64,000 nt of DNA from Plazaster borealis (Eukaryota; Echinodermata; Asteroidea; Forcipulatida; Labidiasteridae). Of this stretch, positions 33,401-40,910 are shown in pieces. The translations under genes and the position numbers were made by a program. Every line of letters starts with the position of its first letter. Position 1 is the stretch's first letter. Where the stretch lies: contig CM037472.1 of NCBI GenBank assembly GCA_021014325.1, forward strand, positions 29,288,234-29,352,233. The letters are read 5' to 3'. Below the pieces are notes generated by a model. The model did no database searches, was not told the origin of the DNA, and saw only the letters and a list, made by a program, of their open reading frames with translations.

Positions 33401-36400
33401 ACATGCGGGGGGTCTGTGTCAAACTCACCAGTTTGGTAGTCAATAAGTAAAGCGTGTACAATGTATACGTCGCGTCGCCTAAAATTCACAATACAGTGCC
33501 TAACACACAGGGACACTGACTGACAAAATGGTGCAGGATTATTGTGATGATGACGCCAGGTAGATTGAGTCAAACCTTGGTGTTGTTTTAGTCCTGCAGG
33601 CAGGACAAAATCAACATGCTACTTGGGTGAGGTTTCAATAATTTAATATTGAGGCTTTGGGGTTTTTTTTCAAAAAGAAAATGCACTCATATTTTGACAT
33701 TGATTTATTTAAGTGGAAACTTTTGCTTTTCAGGTTGCCACAAGTATCTGTAAAGATTTCCTGTTAGTCTTCTGCAGGGATTACCTTTTATCAAGTCACT
33801 AGCCAAAGGGACCTGGTAGCTTGCCTTTCACTAGTCCTTACCTCTCTCGTGTCATATCTGAGGGTCCTTAATCACCCACTTTGTTTTCATTTGTTAAATA
33901 GATGTAACAGTTGCATCAGGGATAATGAAGATTATTTTGGTGTTGACCTAACACAGATGTTTGTGACTAACAGGAATTAAGTTTGGCAACAAGTTGCTTG
34001 TAATTGTAACTTATTCCCCATCATTCCTACACTGTTTCTTCATGTTTAAAAACTGCGAACTATCTCATTCATACAAGTAACCTCTCAAAAACAAAGGCTG
34101 CTTGTTCATTTCATTTGGTGCTCGATATGTGGCATGGTGTACCCCCCTCCTATTTTGTCTTCATTGTGTTCTGGGAATCTCAGGAATTCTTTACAGGATT
34201 TTAAGGGGTACCGCTGTACAACAAGAGTAAAAAAGTGTGTTTGAGTTTGGGAATATTTGGGGGAGGGGGGACACCCTCTGCCACATATTGGGCATGGTAT
34301 AGTTCACTTTGTCCTCTAAGTGTCAATTGTTACTGGTTTTTTGTCTGTAGATAATTGTGGTACATTTTTTGTTTGTTAGATGCAACACGGGAGCCTGTGT
34401 ATCGAACAGGCGACGAGGCCTTTTGGATGTGGGTGGCCATTGGTCTTGGCGTTGCTGTTGTGGTAGCTATTTTGGTGATAGTAGTATTGGTCTGCATATT
34501 ATGTAGATCACGACGAGAAAGACAACAAGGTAACATTTTCTTTGGAACTCCTTGCCTGGTGCCTGTTTCCCTTCATCCTACAACCTATACTGTTTTAAGA
34601 GGACCATCAATTCATACCTTCAGCTCCCTCAAGTTATTTTCATTTTTAAATATTTTTTTTCCAAGAGTAGCTGATAACCTTGTTCTGGGCGAACTTGCAT
34701 ATAAAAAAACCCACCAAACCAACATTGTTTTTCATTCATCATAAATGTGCATTGTCCATCCACTGCTGGATGTAGTCCTCCATCATACCCTCCCATGGTT
34801 TTCGTCCCTTCGTTGTCCTTGTCCAGGGCTTGCTTTCACAAAGCACTAAGTTGCATCTTTAAGATGAGGTGTCAGTTTCACACTAGTGATTTGTATTGTG
34901 ACATCACACTCTGCTTTAGCATCGAGGATTTAGGCCTGCGCTAAACGTCGCACTTTTGCCGTGTCAAACTCAAATGATTTTCACACGGCAAAAGTGCGGC
35001 AATTAAAACGAATCGGTGACAAACGTCGAATTTAGTAAAATAGTTTGCCGCACTTAAAGTAATTCAAAATGGTGACGCGGAAGAAAATTGCTAGAGTCAT
35101 GTTTCATGATGGCAAATCAAGCTGTGACACTCAAATATTAATGACAAAATCATAATGATATTGTTCCGCACATTAAATGTCATTTTGATTACCATCGTTG
35201 GTGAGTGGCGTTCATCGTCTTTTTGAAGAGTGTCAAACAAAATCTATCAATTTAATTCTGAAAATCTACAGATTATGTTTGTTCCAGTCAGAAGTTGTTT
35301 CCCATCCCCTCCCTGAATACTCCTAGCTACGGAACTAACGAGGAGATTGTTCACATTATTAAAAAACACAAAAAAAACATATTTCAAAAGCTTTGCGCAT
35401 GCGTATTCCCAAAAAGCATCGCCCGACTGAGAATTCAATTTGATTCGACACGGCAAGAGCGCGACATTAGTCACCACGTCGTGCAACTACCGTGTAGCAC
35501 GGCAGAGCTTGCCATGCTACACGGCAGTGTCGAACTTAAATCAAAGGTTTGCGCTAAACGTCGCTCTTTTGTCAAATTTAACTCATCATTTTCTGATTAT
35601 TGGAGTTCGACACGGCAAAAGTGCGACGTTTAGCGCAGGCCTAAGACCCATCTCAAAGTAGCTCTTTGTGAAATTCAGCCCAGGTCACCCCAACCAGTTT
35701 TGATCTGGCCTGTGATTTACAGTTTTTGTCCTTATTCTAGGTTTTTTCATTAGTCTCCCCTGCACCGTTAGATTTCTTGATAGAGGCAAGATTGCCATCA
35801 CAGAGATGAAAGACTGGTCCCTTGTTACAAACAAACCTTCAGATTTCTATTTGAAATGATGTAGAGAATCTGTAAACCTCTTAAATGTTCAGGGATCTTC
35901 GTCTCCACACAAAGAGAAAACTGTTATCCAATTTTGGTTTTTTTTTTCTTTGGTCTGAAATTCTGTGGTTCTTATATTCGTATTGTTTTTAGTTATATTT
36001 ATCTCAAAAGTAAAATAAATCCCCTCGCTGTGAACTGCTAGATGTATTTTTTAAGGGATGTTATGAAACACTGTTATAAAAAAACACAGTTGCACATTAA
36101 AAAAAAAGGCAGACATTTACCAAGCAGGGCCCAACTTCTTAAAGCCTGTAAGCAGACATTTTGTGCTTTCTGCTTACGAAGCAACCCTTAGCACAGTTTT
36201 TATTTCATAAACACTTCTTACTGTAAGTAAAGCAAAAAGCACACTAGCTTGGCATCGGTGCTTGTAAGTAGATGAGTGATGCACTTAATGCAAATCTATT
36301 GTGAATACACACACTGTCAAAGCCTCCCTGATCGTTTATGAAATAAAGTTTTGCTCAGGCCTGTTTTTCTGCTATAGTAAGTATACAAATTTGCTAACAT

Positions 36401-39400
36401 CTCCTCATTTATTTCTTCTTTATTTTAGTGCCATAAAAACTGATAAACACTGTACAAAGTTTTTTGTGCTGTCATTTTGCTTTTTCCCCCCACAGCAACA
36501 AAGTTTTATGTTTGATCAAGAATGTAGCTCAAAGAACAAAACAAAATTGGGTCAAAGCAATTCAAATGACTGGTGTCAGAAGACATTTTGTCTTATATCC
36601 TCCTGGTTAGAATCATCATCCTTCTAATAATAATAACACAAAATAATAACATATTTATTAAGCGCCTTACGCAGAGCCTCACAGTGCTTTACAAAAAACA
36701 ACGAAGCAAGATAGCCAAATAACAGTAGGATACAAACAGTAATGTAGACATGTGCTGCAATTTTGGACCGAGATCTTTATTTGGACAGTGAAACAATGGC
36801 TAATTAAGCGTCAAAATAGGCCGATCCCGGGGTAGACACATGTCCATTATTCTTTTTTGCTCTTATTAAAAAAAAATTAATGTTTTAATATGTTAATAAT
36901 TTAATGAAATTAATGTACTGAAGAAGAAAACAGCATTTCATATTATCTGAAGCAAACCCCCCCCCCAAAAAAAGAGAAAAGTAAATAAATAAAATTAATT
37001 GTTATTACAGACAGCTAAACAACAATACTGATGATAATAAAAGATAAAGAAATCAGCCAATATAAATGAAACAAAAAACTAAGTGGATAGAAACGGTGAC
37101 TGAATTTAAGAGAAAACAATTTTTGTTAAACAAATTAATCCAAAACCTGATAAATATTCTAGCCAAATGTTTTGCCCAAGTATTTATGTTTATGCTAAAA
37201 ATGTTTTAATTAAATTAATAGGCAAGCTCACATTTTTTGTAAAAGTTGAAATATTCAGGTTTTAAAAAGTTTTTAGAGTATTATTGAAACATAATCTTTT
37301 TGTTTACCAGGTGAATGTCCACCGTGCAAAAAGAATGGCGATAATGTAGATATTGAGATGGGAAATCTCCCAAATGGGTGTGGAGGACATGAACCAAATG
37401 AAAATTGTGTTGGTGGAGTCAACAGACAGAATGAGATGGGAAATAGAAATCTCCCAAATGGGCCTTGGAGACATGAACCAGATGAAGTTTTGGTTGGTGA
37501 AGATCATGCAGTCAACAGACAGAATGAGATGGGAAATAGAAATCTCCCAAATGGGCCTTGGAGACATGAACCAGATGAAGTTTTGGTTGGTGAAGATCAT
37601 GCAGTCAACAGACAGAATGAGATGGGAAATAGAAATCTCCCAAATGGGCCTTGGAGACAGTGCAAAAGGAATGACGATAATGGAGCGATTGAGATGGGAA
37701 ATCATTCAAATGGGCCTGGAAGACATGAACCAGATGAAGTTTTGGTTGGTGAAGATCATGCAGTCAACAGACAGAATGAGATGGGAAATAGAAATCTCCC
37801 AAATGGGCCTTGGAGACATGAACCAGATGAAGTTTTGGTTGGTGAAGATCATGCAGTCAACAGACAGAATGAGATGGGAAATAGAAATCTCCCAAATGGG
37901 CCTTGGAGACAGTGCAAAAGGAATGACGATAATGGAGCGATTGAGATGGGAAATCATTCAAATGGGCCTGGAAGACATGAACCAGATGAAGTTTTGGTTG
38001 GTGAAGATCATGCAGTCAACAGACAGAATGAGATGGGAAATAGAAATCTCCCAAATGGGCCTTGGAGACATGAACCAGATGAAGTTTTGGTTGGTGAAGA
38101 TCATGCAGTCAACAGACAGAATGAGATGGGAAATAGAAATCTCCCAAATGGGCCTTGGAGACATGAACCAGATGAAGTTTTGGTTGGTGAAGATCATGCA
38201 GTCAACGGACATAATGACTCGGGGATATCTTCCCCGGGAAAGGATAAAGCACTGGAGCTACAAAGCAATTCATTTCCTGCTGAAGATCATCTAAATCCTG
38301 GTCCGAGTACAGAAAACACAACTTCTATGTATATACAACCACCTACGAAGGGTTCAAGTATCCTGACCAATGGGGAAAGTGGGAGTTATGATATCAGCGG
38401 AAACACACCTAGTACACAGCCACTTTTGAGGAGTGGACCAGAAACAAATCATTCACCACCCCATCAGAATGCCAAAAGGGACGCTGAGACTGGGAATGGC
38501 TCCAAAGGCTTTCAAAATAAGGGTCCATCAAAGCAAAAGCTGAATGAGAGCATGCAGCCACTTCTTGGTAACTCGACCTCTATGTCATCAAGTATATCAT
38601 CATTACGATATGACGGCTCATGTATACTAGAAGCTGATGATGGTACAGAAAAGCCATGTGGTAAGGAGTTTTGTATTGATTATGACAATAACCCCAACCC
38701 AGTCCTTAAAAAGATTGTATCAAGATGCAAAATTAACTTGTGCAACCATGACCACACAATAACTAGATAATCTAGGAAGAAGTGTTGGATCCAGAAAGAA
38801 GCTGGGTACAATTTCATGGCTCTGCTTTGCACGGAATTCTTTGCTTATGGTGCCCGACAAGCAAATAACTCCATGGGACCTAAGTGCAGAATTTTGTGGT
38901 AAGCATAGCCATGCAATTTGGGTCTGGCGTGGGATACGTTAAAACATTTCAATGAGTAAACTCTGCTCCTTTTTAGACAAGTAATTAACGGCTACCGGTG
39001 GAGCTTAAAGGCACTGAACACGTTTGGTAATTGTCAAAGACCAGTTTTCTCACTTGGTGTATCCCAACATATGCATAAAATAACAAGCCTGTGAAAATTT
39101 GGGCTCCATTGGTCATCGAAGTTGCAAGAAAATAATGAAAGAAAAAACACCCTTGTTGTACAAATTTGTGTGCTTTCATATAGGAATAAAAACTTCTTTC
39201 AAGAAGTTTTTATTATTTTAGTGAGAAGTTACCTCTTTCTCAAAAACTACGTTACTTCAGAGGGAGTCGTTTCCTACAATGTTTTATACTATCAACAGCT
39301 CTCCGTTGCTTGTTACCAAGTAAGTTTTTATGCTAATATTTGTTTTGAGTCATTACCAAACGTGTACAGTGCCTTTAAGTTCGGCGGGAGTGATTCAAGG

Positions 39401-40910
39401 TTAGATGGATGGCTCTTTTAAGTGCTTGATTGGAAACCTTATTGGAAAAGATGGGACCGCAAGTGTGTGTCGGGGCTCTGGGTGTAGGCACCCACACGTT
39501 GTGTACATAAGCAGAAGCGATGTCTTAAATACAACAAAATTAAGAAAAAAAACCAAAGAAAAAAAACAGGCACAATGTTTCACTTATGATTAAAAAATGA
39601 ATGATCTCTTCCTGCTATGTTAAGTGTCATGCACTGGTAAATCTCATAGGGCACGAACGCAATACAATGACCCCTGTATGGTGATGTACCGACAGTGAAT
39701 GGCACCTGACAGGCCTTTGTGTGCCCGGTCATGGTGCGTCTTTTATGTGTACGGCAGTGCGCCTTATACATTGACACTTCAATTGTGTTTCAGTGATTTT
39801 GGGGGGTACTGCGCCTCAAACACCGAGTGCCTTATACTCAGGAAAATATGTCAATAGAAGTTAAATTTGCAACAGGGATAAAGAATATTATTTGTGTTTA
39901 CCGACGTGTGTTAAGCACTGTATGTCCAGTACCTTCCTGGACAAAATCCAAAGGCATATTCCTTGCGTGGGATTCAATACCAAACAAAGACCTACTCAAT
40001 CCCATGTACTTTTCAGAACCACCATTTGTTGGCGAAATGGGCGAAAGTAATAAAACCTATTTTTGAAAGTAGCAACGTGGGCCTCCCATGTTTAAATGAG
40101 CAGTAGACATGGTTGATCTGCTTAGTTAGTAGAGCATAGGTTCCACAAAAAAACAAGATTTATTTACCTTTGGGGTTTTGGGAAAAGTTGGAGGTCAGAG
40201 CTAGCTGCAGGTAGCAGGAGGTTCCGTTCATGACAATATATATTGGTTAAATCTATAACTCAAGTAATAAACTAAAAGGGAAACTGTCTGGGTAAATTTT
40301 TAATTCAATTTGGGTTGACCAAAGAAAATTTACTACAAAGGTATTTGAACCTGTGACCTTCCCTATCAATGTGCCAGCATCCTTCCAAATGAGCTATCTA
40401 GCTCTTATGTTGGAATGGCGGTCTCCCTATTTTGTCAATATCTTTGTTCGGGGGGTGCCAGTCAGAAGCCATACAATCGTTAACTGCTGTATAGCCAGGG
40501 ATCACACCTAAGTTTTTGATACAACCTGGGAAGCAGGAGGACACACATCCCCTTAAGCTGATCCATGTCTTGCAACATGTTCATTGTTAATCTTGTTTCG
40601 TTGTTTATCCACAGGCCGGACAACCTTTTGTGTAGAATCGCATATAAACTTAGTCAAAGACGAAATCGCAGTTGGAAAAAGGGCAAGTTTATTTGACAAG
40701 CTGAACATTCGTAGAAAAAAACAGGATGAAATTTGCTTGGACAATGAACGTTATGGCAGTCGAGAACAAATTCGAGGAGTTCTTCTTTGGTGGTTGCAAA
40801 CACATGAGGAACAACCAATATTTAAGTTATTCCGTGCTTTGAAGGACAGTGGAAATGCTGATGTGATTACAGTGTTTAAGAAGGAGTTTAATGTGAAAGC
40901 GATTGAGTAA
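21351..40910 (+). CDS. TNFR-superfamily death-domain receptor, 8 coding exons
   Basis: Predicted single-pass receptor of 773 residues. Coding exons: 21362-21436, 27978-28114, 29634-29724, 31339-31396, 32609-32773, 34380-34529, 37311-38660, 40615-40910; all junctions are AG/GT and all phases agree. Domains: signal peptide (1-22); cysteine-rich TNFR repeats (about 26-140; spacing CVPCEEETY...CPFC..C...DREC fits the family); Ser/Thr-rich stalk; transmembrane helix (193-217) followed by RSRRER; a 556-residue tail with tandem repeats (263-523); C-terminal death domain (about 685-770, core REQIRGVLLWWLQ). Family members bind TNF-like ligands as trimers and recruit death-domain adaptors. Adaptor choice and ligand cannot be read here, and I find no canonical TRAF motif. 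Intron 1 carries a DIRS retrotransposon. A 5' UTR exon probably lies upstream, since an acceptor precedes the ATG. I cannot assign a named orthologue. Confidence 0.82.
21522..21660. repeat. DIRS left inverted terminal repeat
   Basis: Complement of 27349-27485 with few mismatches; the shared core contains CATAGCGCCCTCTATTGGGC. Its outermost bases (CTACTTCACTCATACTTAC) are complemented by the first half of the internal complementary region instead, which fixes the left boundary at about 21522. Confidence 0.88.
21835..23020 (+). pseudogene. DIRS ORF1 (Gag-like), N-terminal part
   Basis: Gag-like protein with no enzymatic motif. ATG at 21835 begins MKRFGRNPS, but this frame stops after ~30 codons. 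The long open frame that continues to 23020 is offset by one base, and the switch falls at a run of eight C (21884-21891), so a homopolymer indel is the likely break. The readable part is rich in Gly/Ser/Pro, then has a strongly basic patch KKGKKKKKARHSRH and a serine run (near 22515-22580), as in nucleic-acid-binding capsid proteins. From 22952 the frame runs into a duplicated piece of the RNase H region and stops at 23018, so the original C-terminal half is displaced to after 23492. Confidence 0.72.
22952..23492 (+). repeat. Internal duplication in DIRS, inserted copy
   Basis: This 541-bp stretch is a direct copy of 25580-26095 (RNase H end to recombinase start), placed inside Gag. It keeps a 25-base block (starting GAGGACTGCAAAATCCTCCT, 23227) that the resident copy lacks. 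The right junction sits at a repeated GAAAGGTGTA (duplicated tail and the following Gag sequence), a microhomology expected from template switching. Confidence 0.9.
23493..24121 (+). pseudogene. DIRS ORF1 (Gag-like), C-terminal part
   Basis: Gag sequence resumes after the duplication: KVDVASRFGMRSTSFLLLLT in one frame up to a stop at 23718-23720. After a frame change the next frame reads FEALPLAGGDLFAGKFEELM and ends at 24121 in a basic, Gln-rich tail (PVQQQQQQRPSARRGFRAP). At least one frameshift lies between about 23,700 and 23,780. The basic Arg/Gly tail just before the reverse transcriptase is usual for DIRS Gag. The part is inactive as it stands. Confidence 0.7.
24148..25773 (+). pseudogene. 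DIRS reverse transcriptase / RNase H (broken)
   Basis: Reverse transcriptase with motif A in ASLDLKDAYLHIPV, motif B LPFGLSTSPRVF, catalytic TYLDDWLIV and an FLGA motif, followed by an RNase H domain with its acidic residues in TTDVSLSGWG, INVLELLAV, IQCDNTT and ITADALSRG. It would copy the element's RNA into DNA. Lesions: an in-frame TAA at 24616 between motifs A and B (just before EFLRF); a likely frameshift near 24,175, since the family-typical VGGRLRDFAG is in another frame upstream of SWARVTSDRWVL; and a one-base loss near 25,766 plus a 25-base deletion near 25,853 that end the frame early at 25773. The true start probably lies upstream in the other frame, overlapping the Gag end. Confidence 0.88.
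25580..26095 (+). repeat. Internal duplication in DIRS, resident copy
   Basis: This is the copy in its natural place between RNase H and recombinase. Relative to 22952-23492 it lacks 25 bases after GAACAG and has a one-base difference in the 21-bp tandem motif GACGCTCTGAATTTTCAGTG. The two copies therefore carry different mutations. Confidence 0.88.
25825..27070 (+). pseudogene. DIRS tyrosine recombinase (broken)
   Basis: Tyrosine recombinase that would insert the circular DNA. An N-terminal SAM-like domain starts near 26071 (RASTRKVYDSRLRHFYRWCK; TIKNYRSAIAAIH). The first catalytic Arg is in AMSRRRSELHSL; the second box is HEIRAASTSW (H..R); the probable nucleophile Tyr is in FTDCYLRDV. A frameshift at about 26,755-26,765 separates the first Arg from the H..R box. 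A TAG at 26903 then stops the frame between the H..R box and the Tyr. The family-typical tail continues to the TAG at 27068-27070. No adenine methyltransferase ORF, present in some DIRS, is seen. Confidence 0.85.
27183..27300. repeat. DIRS internal complementary region
   Basis: The first half (ATAGTATTGAGCTCTACAGG...GAAGTAG) is complementary to the element's left end and the second half (CAGTAGTGTGGTTGGGG...GTAGAGC) to its right end, joined by a C-run. This is the template used to join the ends into a circle in DIRS replication. Confidence 0.85.
27349..27525. repeat. DIRS right inverted terminal repeat and terminus
   Basis: Matches the complement of the left repeat up to AAGTAT, then continues into a right-specific extension (TCGCTCGTAGACCCCAACCA) that ends in a G-run at 27525. 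Only the internal complementary region matches that extension. The ~450 bp to the next exon hold nothing else I recognise. Confidence 0.87.
27978..28114 (+). CDS. Receptor exon 2: first cysteine-rich segment
   Basis: Acceptor TTTGTTACAG and donor ACCG/GTGAGT; phase 0 in, phase 2 out. It encodes CEAVDGEVTYPDRCDIRRNK, then DLCRRGQYVKISSIFCDEGN, and ends DDR. The C..G.Y pattern fits the start of a TNFR repeat. Confidence 0.85.
28880..29166 (-). mobile_element. tRNA-Leu-like SINE, family S2
   Basis: On the minus strand it begins with a tRNA-like head (GTGTCGTAACCGAGCAGTTA; box B GGGTTCGAATCC) followed by GGTCATGACACTTGTGTCCT and a degenerate body. The same head recurs at 30540-30842 and 50266-50460. 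Confidence 0.65.
29243..29565. mobile_element. TTAA MITE family 4, full copy
   Basis: Inverted ends AGGGACACATTGCCTTGG and its complement are flanked by TTAA at 29239-29242 and 29566-29569. The arms are almost complementary throughout, folding around ATTTTGTGGAGTC/GACTCCACAAAAT. It is non-coding and sits in receptor intron 2. A truncated copy is at 45842. Confidence 0.83.
29634..29724 (+). CDS. Receptor exon 3: cysteine-rich segment
   Basis: Acceptor TTATCCCTAG, donor ATA/GTAAGT; phase 2 in, phase 0 out. Encodes CVPCEEETYMPNYNYCPFCL and ATTKCKDNKI. The CxPC...Y...C..C spacing is typical of TNFR repeats. Confidence 0.87.
30540..30842 (-). mobile_element. tRNA-Leu-like SINE, family S2
   Basis: The minus strand starts GGCGTGTCGTGGCCGAGCGG (box A), has GGGTTCGAATCCCAG (box B), then the body with CTTCGTCCTTTGGATGGGAT and CCGTTGGTCCCTTG. 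I recall this body as a common echinoderm repeat, but cannot check it here. It lies in receptor intron 3. A predicted 88-residue open frame on the + strand is only this repeat. Confidence 0.75.
31339..31396 (+). CDS. Receptor exon 4: end of cysteine-rich region
   Basis: Acceptor CTGAATTTAG, donor CACTG/GTATGT; phase 0 in, phase 1 out. Encodes ESRAPTSTSDRECILNPVT. The 'SDREC' element matches the end of a TNFR repeat. The exon is short but the phases fit both neighbours. Confidence 0.75.
31700..32160. other. Intron 4 stretch of unknown nature
   Basis: A (TA)n run at about 31700 is followed by ~440 bp, more GC-rich than its surroundings, containing GCGGAAATCCGCG and CATTCCGCG motifs. It leaves a 147-codon open frame that has no domain I recognise and no supporting splice sites. 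It may be a repeat; I would not call it a gene. Confidence 0.35.
32301..32392. repeat. 32-bp tandem repeat, 3 copies
   Basis: Three copies of GCTGGCCCAAAATCCGGACAC plus ~11 bp, starting at 32301, 32333 and about 32365; the third is slightly diverged. Confidence 0.85.
32609..32773 (+). CDS. Receptor exon 5: last cysteines and stalk
   Basis: Acceptor GTTTTTCAG; phase 1 in. Encodes PPVTPTCNCPVCESPTQSSC, SPCPTLQ, then a Ser/Thr-rich stalk. The donor is a weak CAA/GTAGGA at 32773, but it leaves phase 1, as the next exon requires, and reading on hits a stop within 13 codons. Confidence 0.75.
33060..33185 (-). repeat. Dispersed repeat R2, copy 1
   Basis: The complement of this stretch (AATAAGACTTGACCCCCGTT, CAGTTAAGAATTTTGCCCAT, GGGGTTTCTAAAAA) matches 48080-48220 on the + strand. 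The element class is unknown. The rest of intron 5 (33185-34379) shows nothing I recognise. Confidence 0.55.
34380..34529 (+). CDS. Receptor exon 6: transmembrane helix
   Basis: Acceptor TTTGTTAG, donor CAAG/GTAACA; phase 1 in and out. Encodes ATREPVYRTGDEAFWMW, then the hydrophobic VAIGLGVAVVVAILVIVVLV and CILC, followed by RSRRERQQ, whose positive charge sets a cytoplasmic C-terminus. Confidence 0.9.
34825..35690. mobile_element. MITE interrupted by a second transposon
   Basis: Outer parts (34825-34930, TTTCACAAAGCACTAAG..., and 35644-35690, ...GTGAAATTCAGCCCAGG) are the two ends of a GGGC-CAATTTCACAAAG type element, like 50790-50905. They are split by the element at 34933-35641. Confidence 0.6.
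34933..35641. mobile_element. Inverted-repeat transposon nested in a MITE
   Basis: Ends GGCCTGCGCTAAACGTCGCA and its complement (TGCGACGTTTAGCGCAGGCC) are flanked by TA on both sides, compatible with a TA target duplication. An inner pair of CACGGCAAAAGTGCG-like motifs repeats the terminal sequence. It contains no transposase. Confidence 0.75.
36626..36760 (-). mobile_element. CR1/L2-like retroposon 3' tail (reverse)
   Basis: On the minus strand the sequence GTAAAGCACTGTGAGGCTCT, GCGTAAGGCGCTTAATAAAT is followed by a degenerate ATT/ATA tail, the same type of 3' end as at 17200-17270. Only the UTR is present. A partial GGGCCCAA-type MITE may lie at about 36127-36290. Confidence 0.55.
37311..38660 (+). 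CDS. Receptor exon 7: cytoplasmic tail with tandem repeats
   Basis: Acceptor TTTACCAG, donor TGTG/GTAAGG; phase 1 in and out; 1,350 bases. The first ~36 residues (ECPPCKKNGDNVDIEMGNLP...) resemble a diverged repeat unit, followed by 261 residues of tandem repeats (37421-38203). Then comes a polar Ser/Asn/Pro-rich region (DSGISSPGKDKALEL ... SSISSLRYDGSCILEADDGT). Reading past the donor would end at 38770 without the death domain, a possible short isoform. Confidence 0.85.
37421..38203 (+). repeat. Coding tandem repeats, order A-A-B-A-B-A-A
   Basis: Unit A is 93 bp (31 residues, NRQNEMGNRNLPNGPWRHEP then DEVLVGEDHAV). Unit B is 159 bp (53 residues): A with a 21-residue insert (QCKRNDDNGAIEMGNHSNGP G) that resembles the sequence just before the array. 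Five A and two B units total exactly 261 codons. Units are nearly identical in DNA, which also creates long mirror open frames on the other strand and in a second frame. Confidence 0.95.
39009..39374 (+). mobile_element. TTAA MITE family 1, copy 5
   Basis: Full-length copy in the last receptor intron; AGGCACTGAACACGTTTGG...CGTGTACAGTGCCT flanked by TTAA at 39005-39008 and 39375-39378. Confidence 0.87.
39780..40065 (-). mobile_element. SINE family S3 relic
   Basis: Shares ACGTGTGTTAAGCACTGTAT, AGTACCTTCC and AGGCATATTCCTTG..GTGGGATTC with the better tRNA-like copy at 43270-43440. It is degenerate. Confidence 0.5.
40255..40510 (-). mobile_element. tRNA-derived SINE, family S1 (reverse)
   Basis: Reverse copy of the 18890 element: AGTAATAAACTAAAAGGGAA at one end and CTCCCTATTTTGTCAATATC at the other, with a tRNA-like box (AGCTAGATAGCTCATTTGGA on the minus strand) between. 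It lies within 100 bp of the last receptor exon. Confidence 0.7.
40615..40910 (+). CDS. Receptor exon 8: death domain and stop
   Basis: Acceptor TTATCCACAG; phase 1 in; TAA at 40908. Encodes 98 residues with LVKDEIAVGKRASLFDKLNI, DEICLDNERYGSREQIRG, VLLWWLQTHEEQPIFKLFRA and LKDSGNADVITVFKKEF. The REQ...LLWWL...LFRALKDSGNADV pattern fits helices 4-6 of a death domain. No AATAAA occurs in the next 190 bp before the large inverted-repeat element. Confidence 0.85.

Noticed and set aside
36496..36572. Possible receptor exon (acceptor CCCCCCACAG, donor GACTG/GTGTCA)
   Set aside because: The preceding exon leaves phase 1; in that phase this stretch hits a TGA within a few codons, and its length would leave phase 0 while exon 7 needs phase 1.
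37353..38294. 313-codon open frame in a second + frame and 83-133-codon mirror frames on the minus strand
   Set aside because: They exist only because the repeat units are nearly identical and divisible by three; the frame joined by splice phases to the transmembrane and death-domain exons is the coding one.
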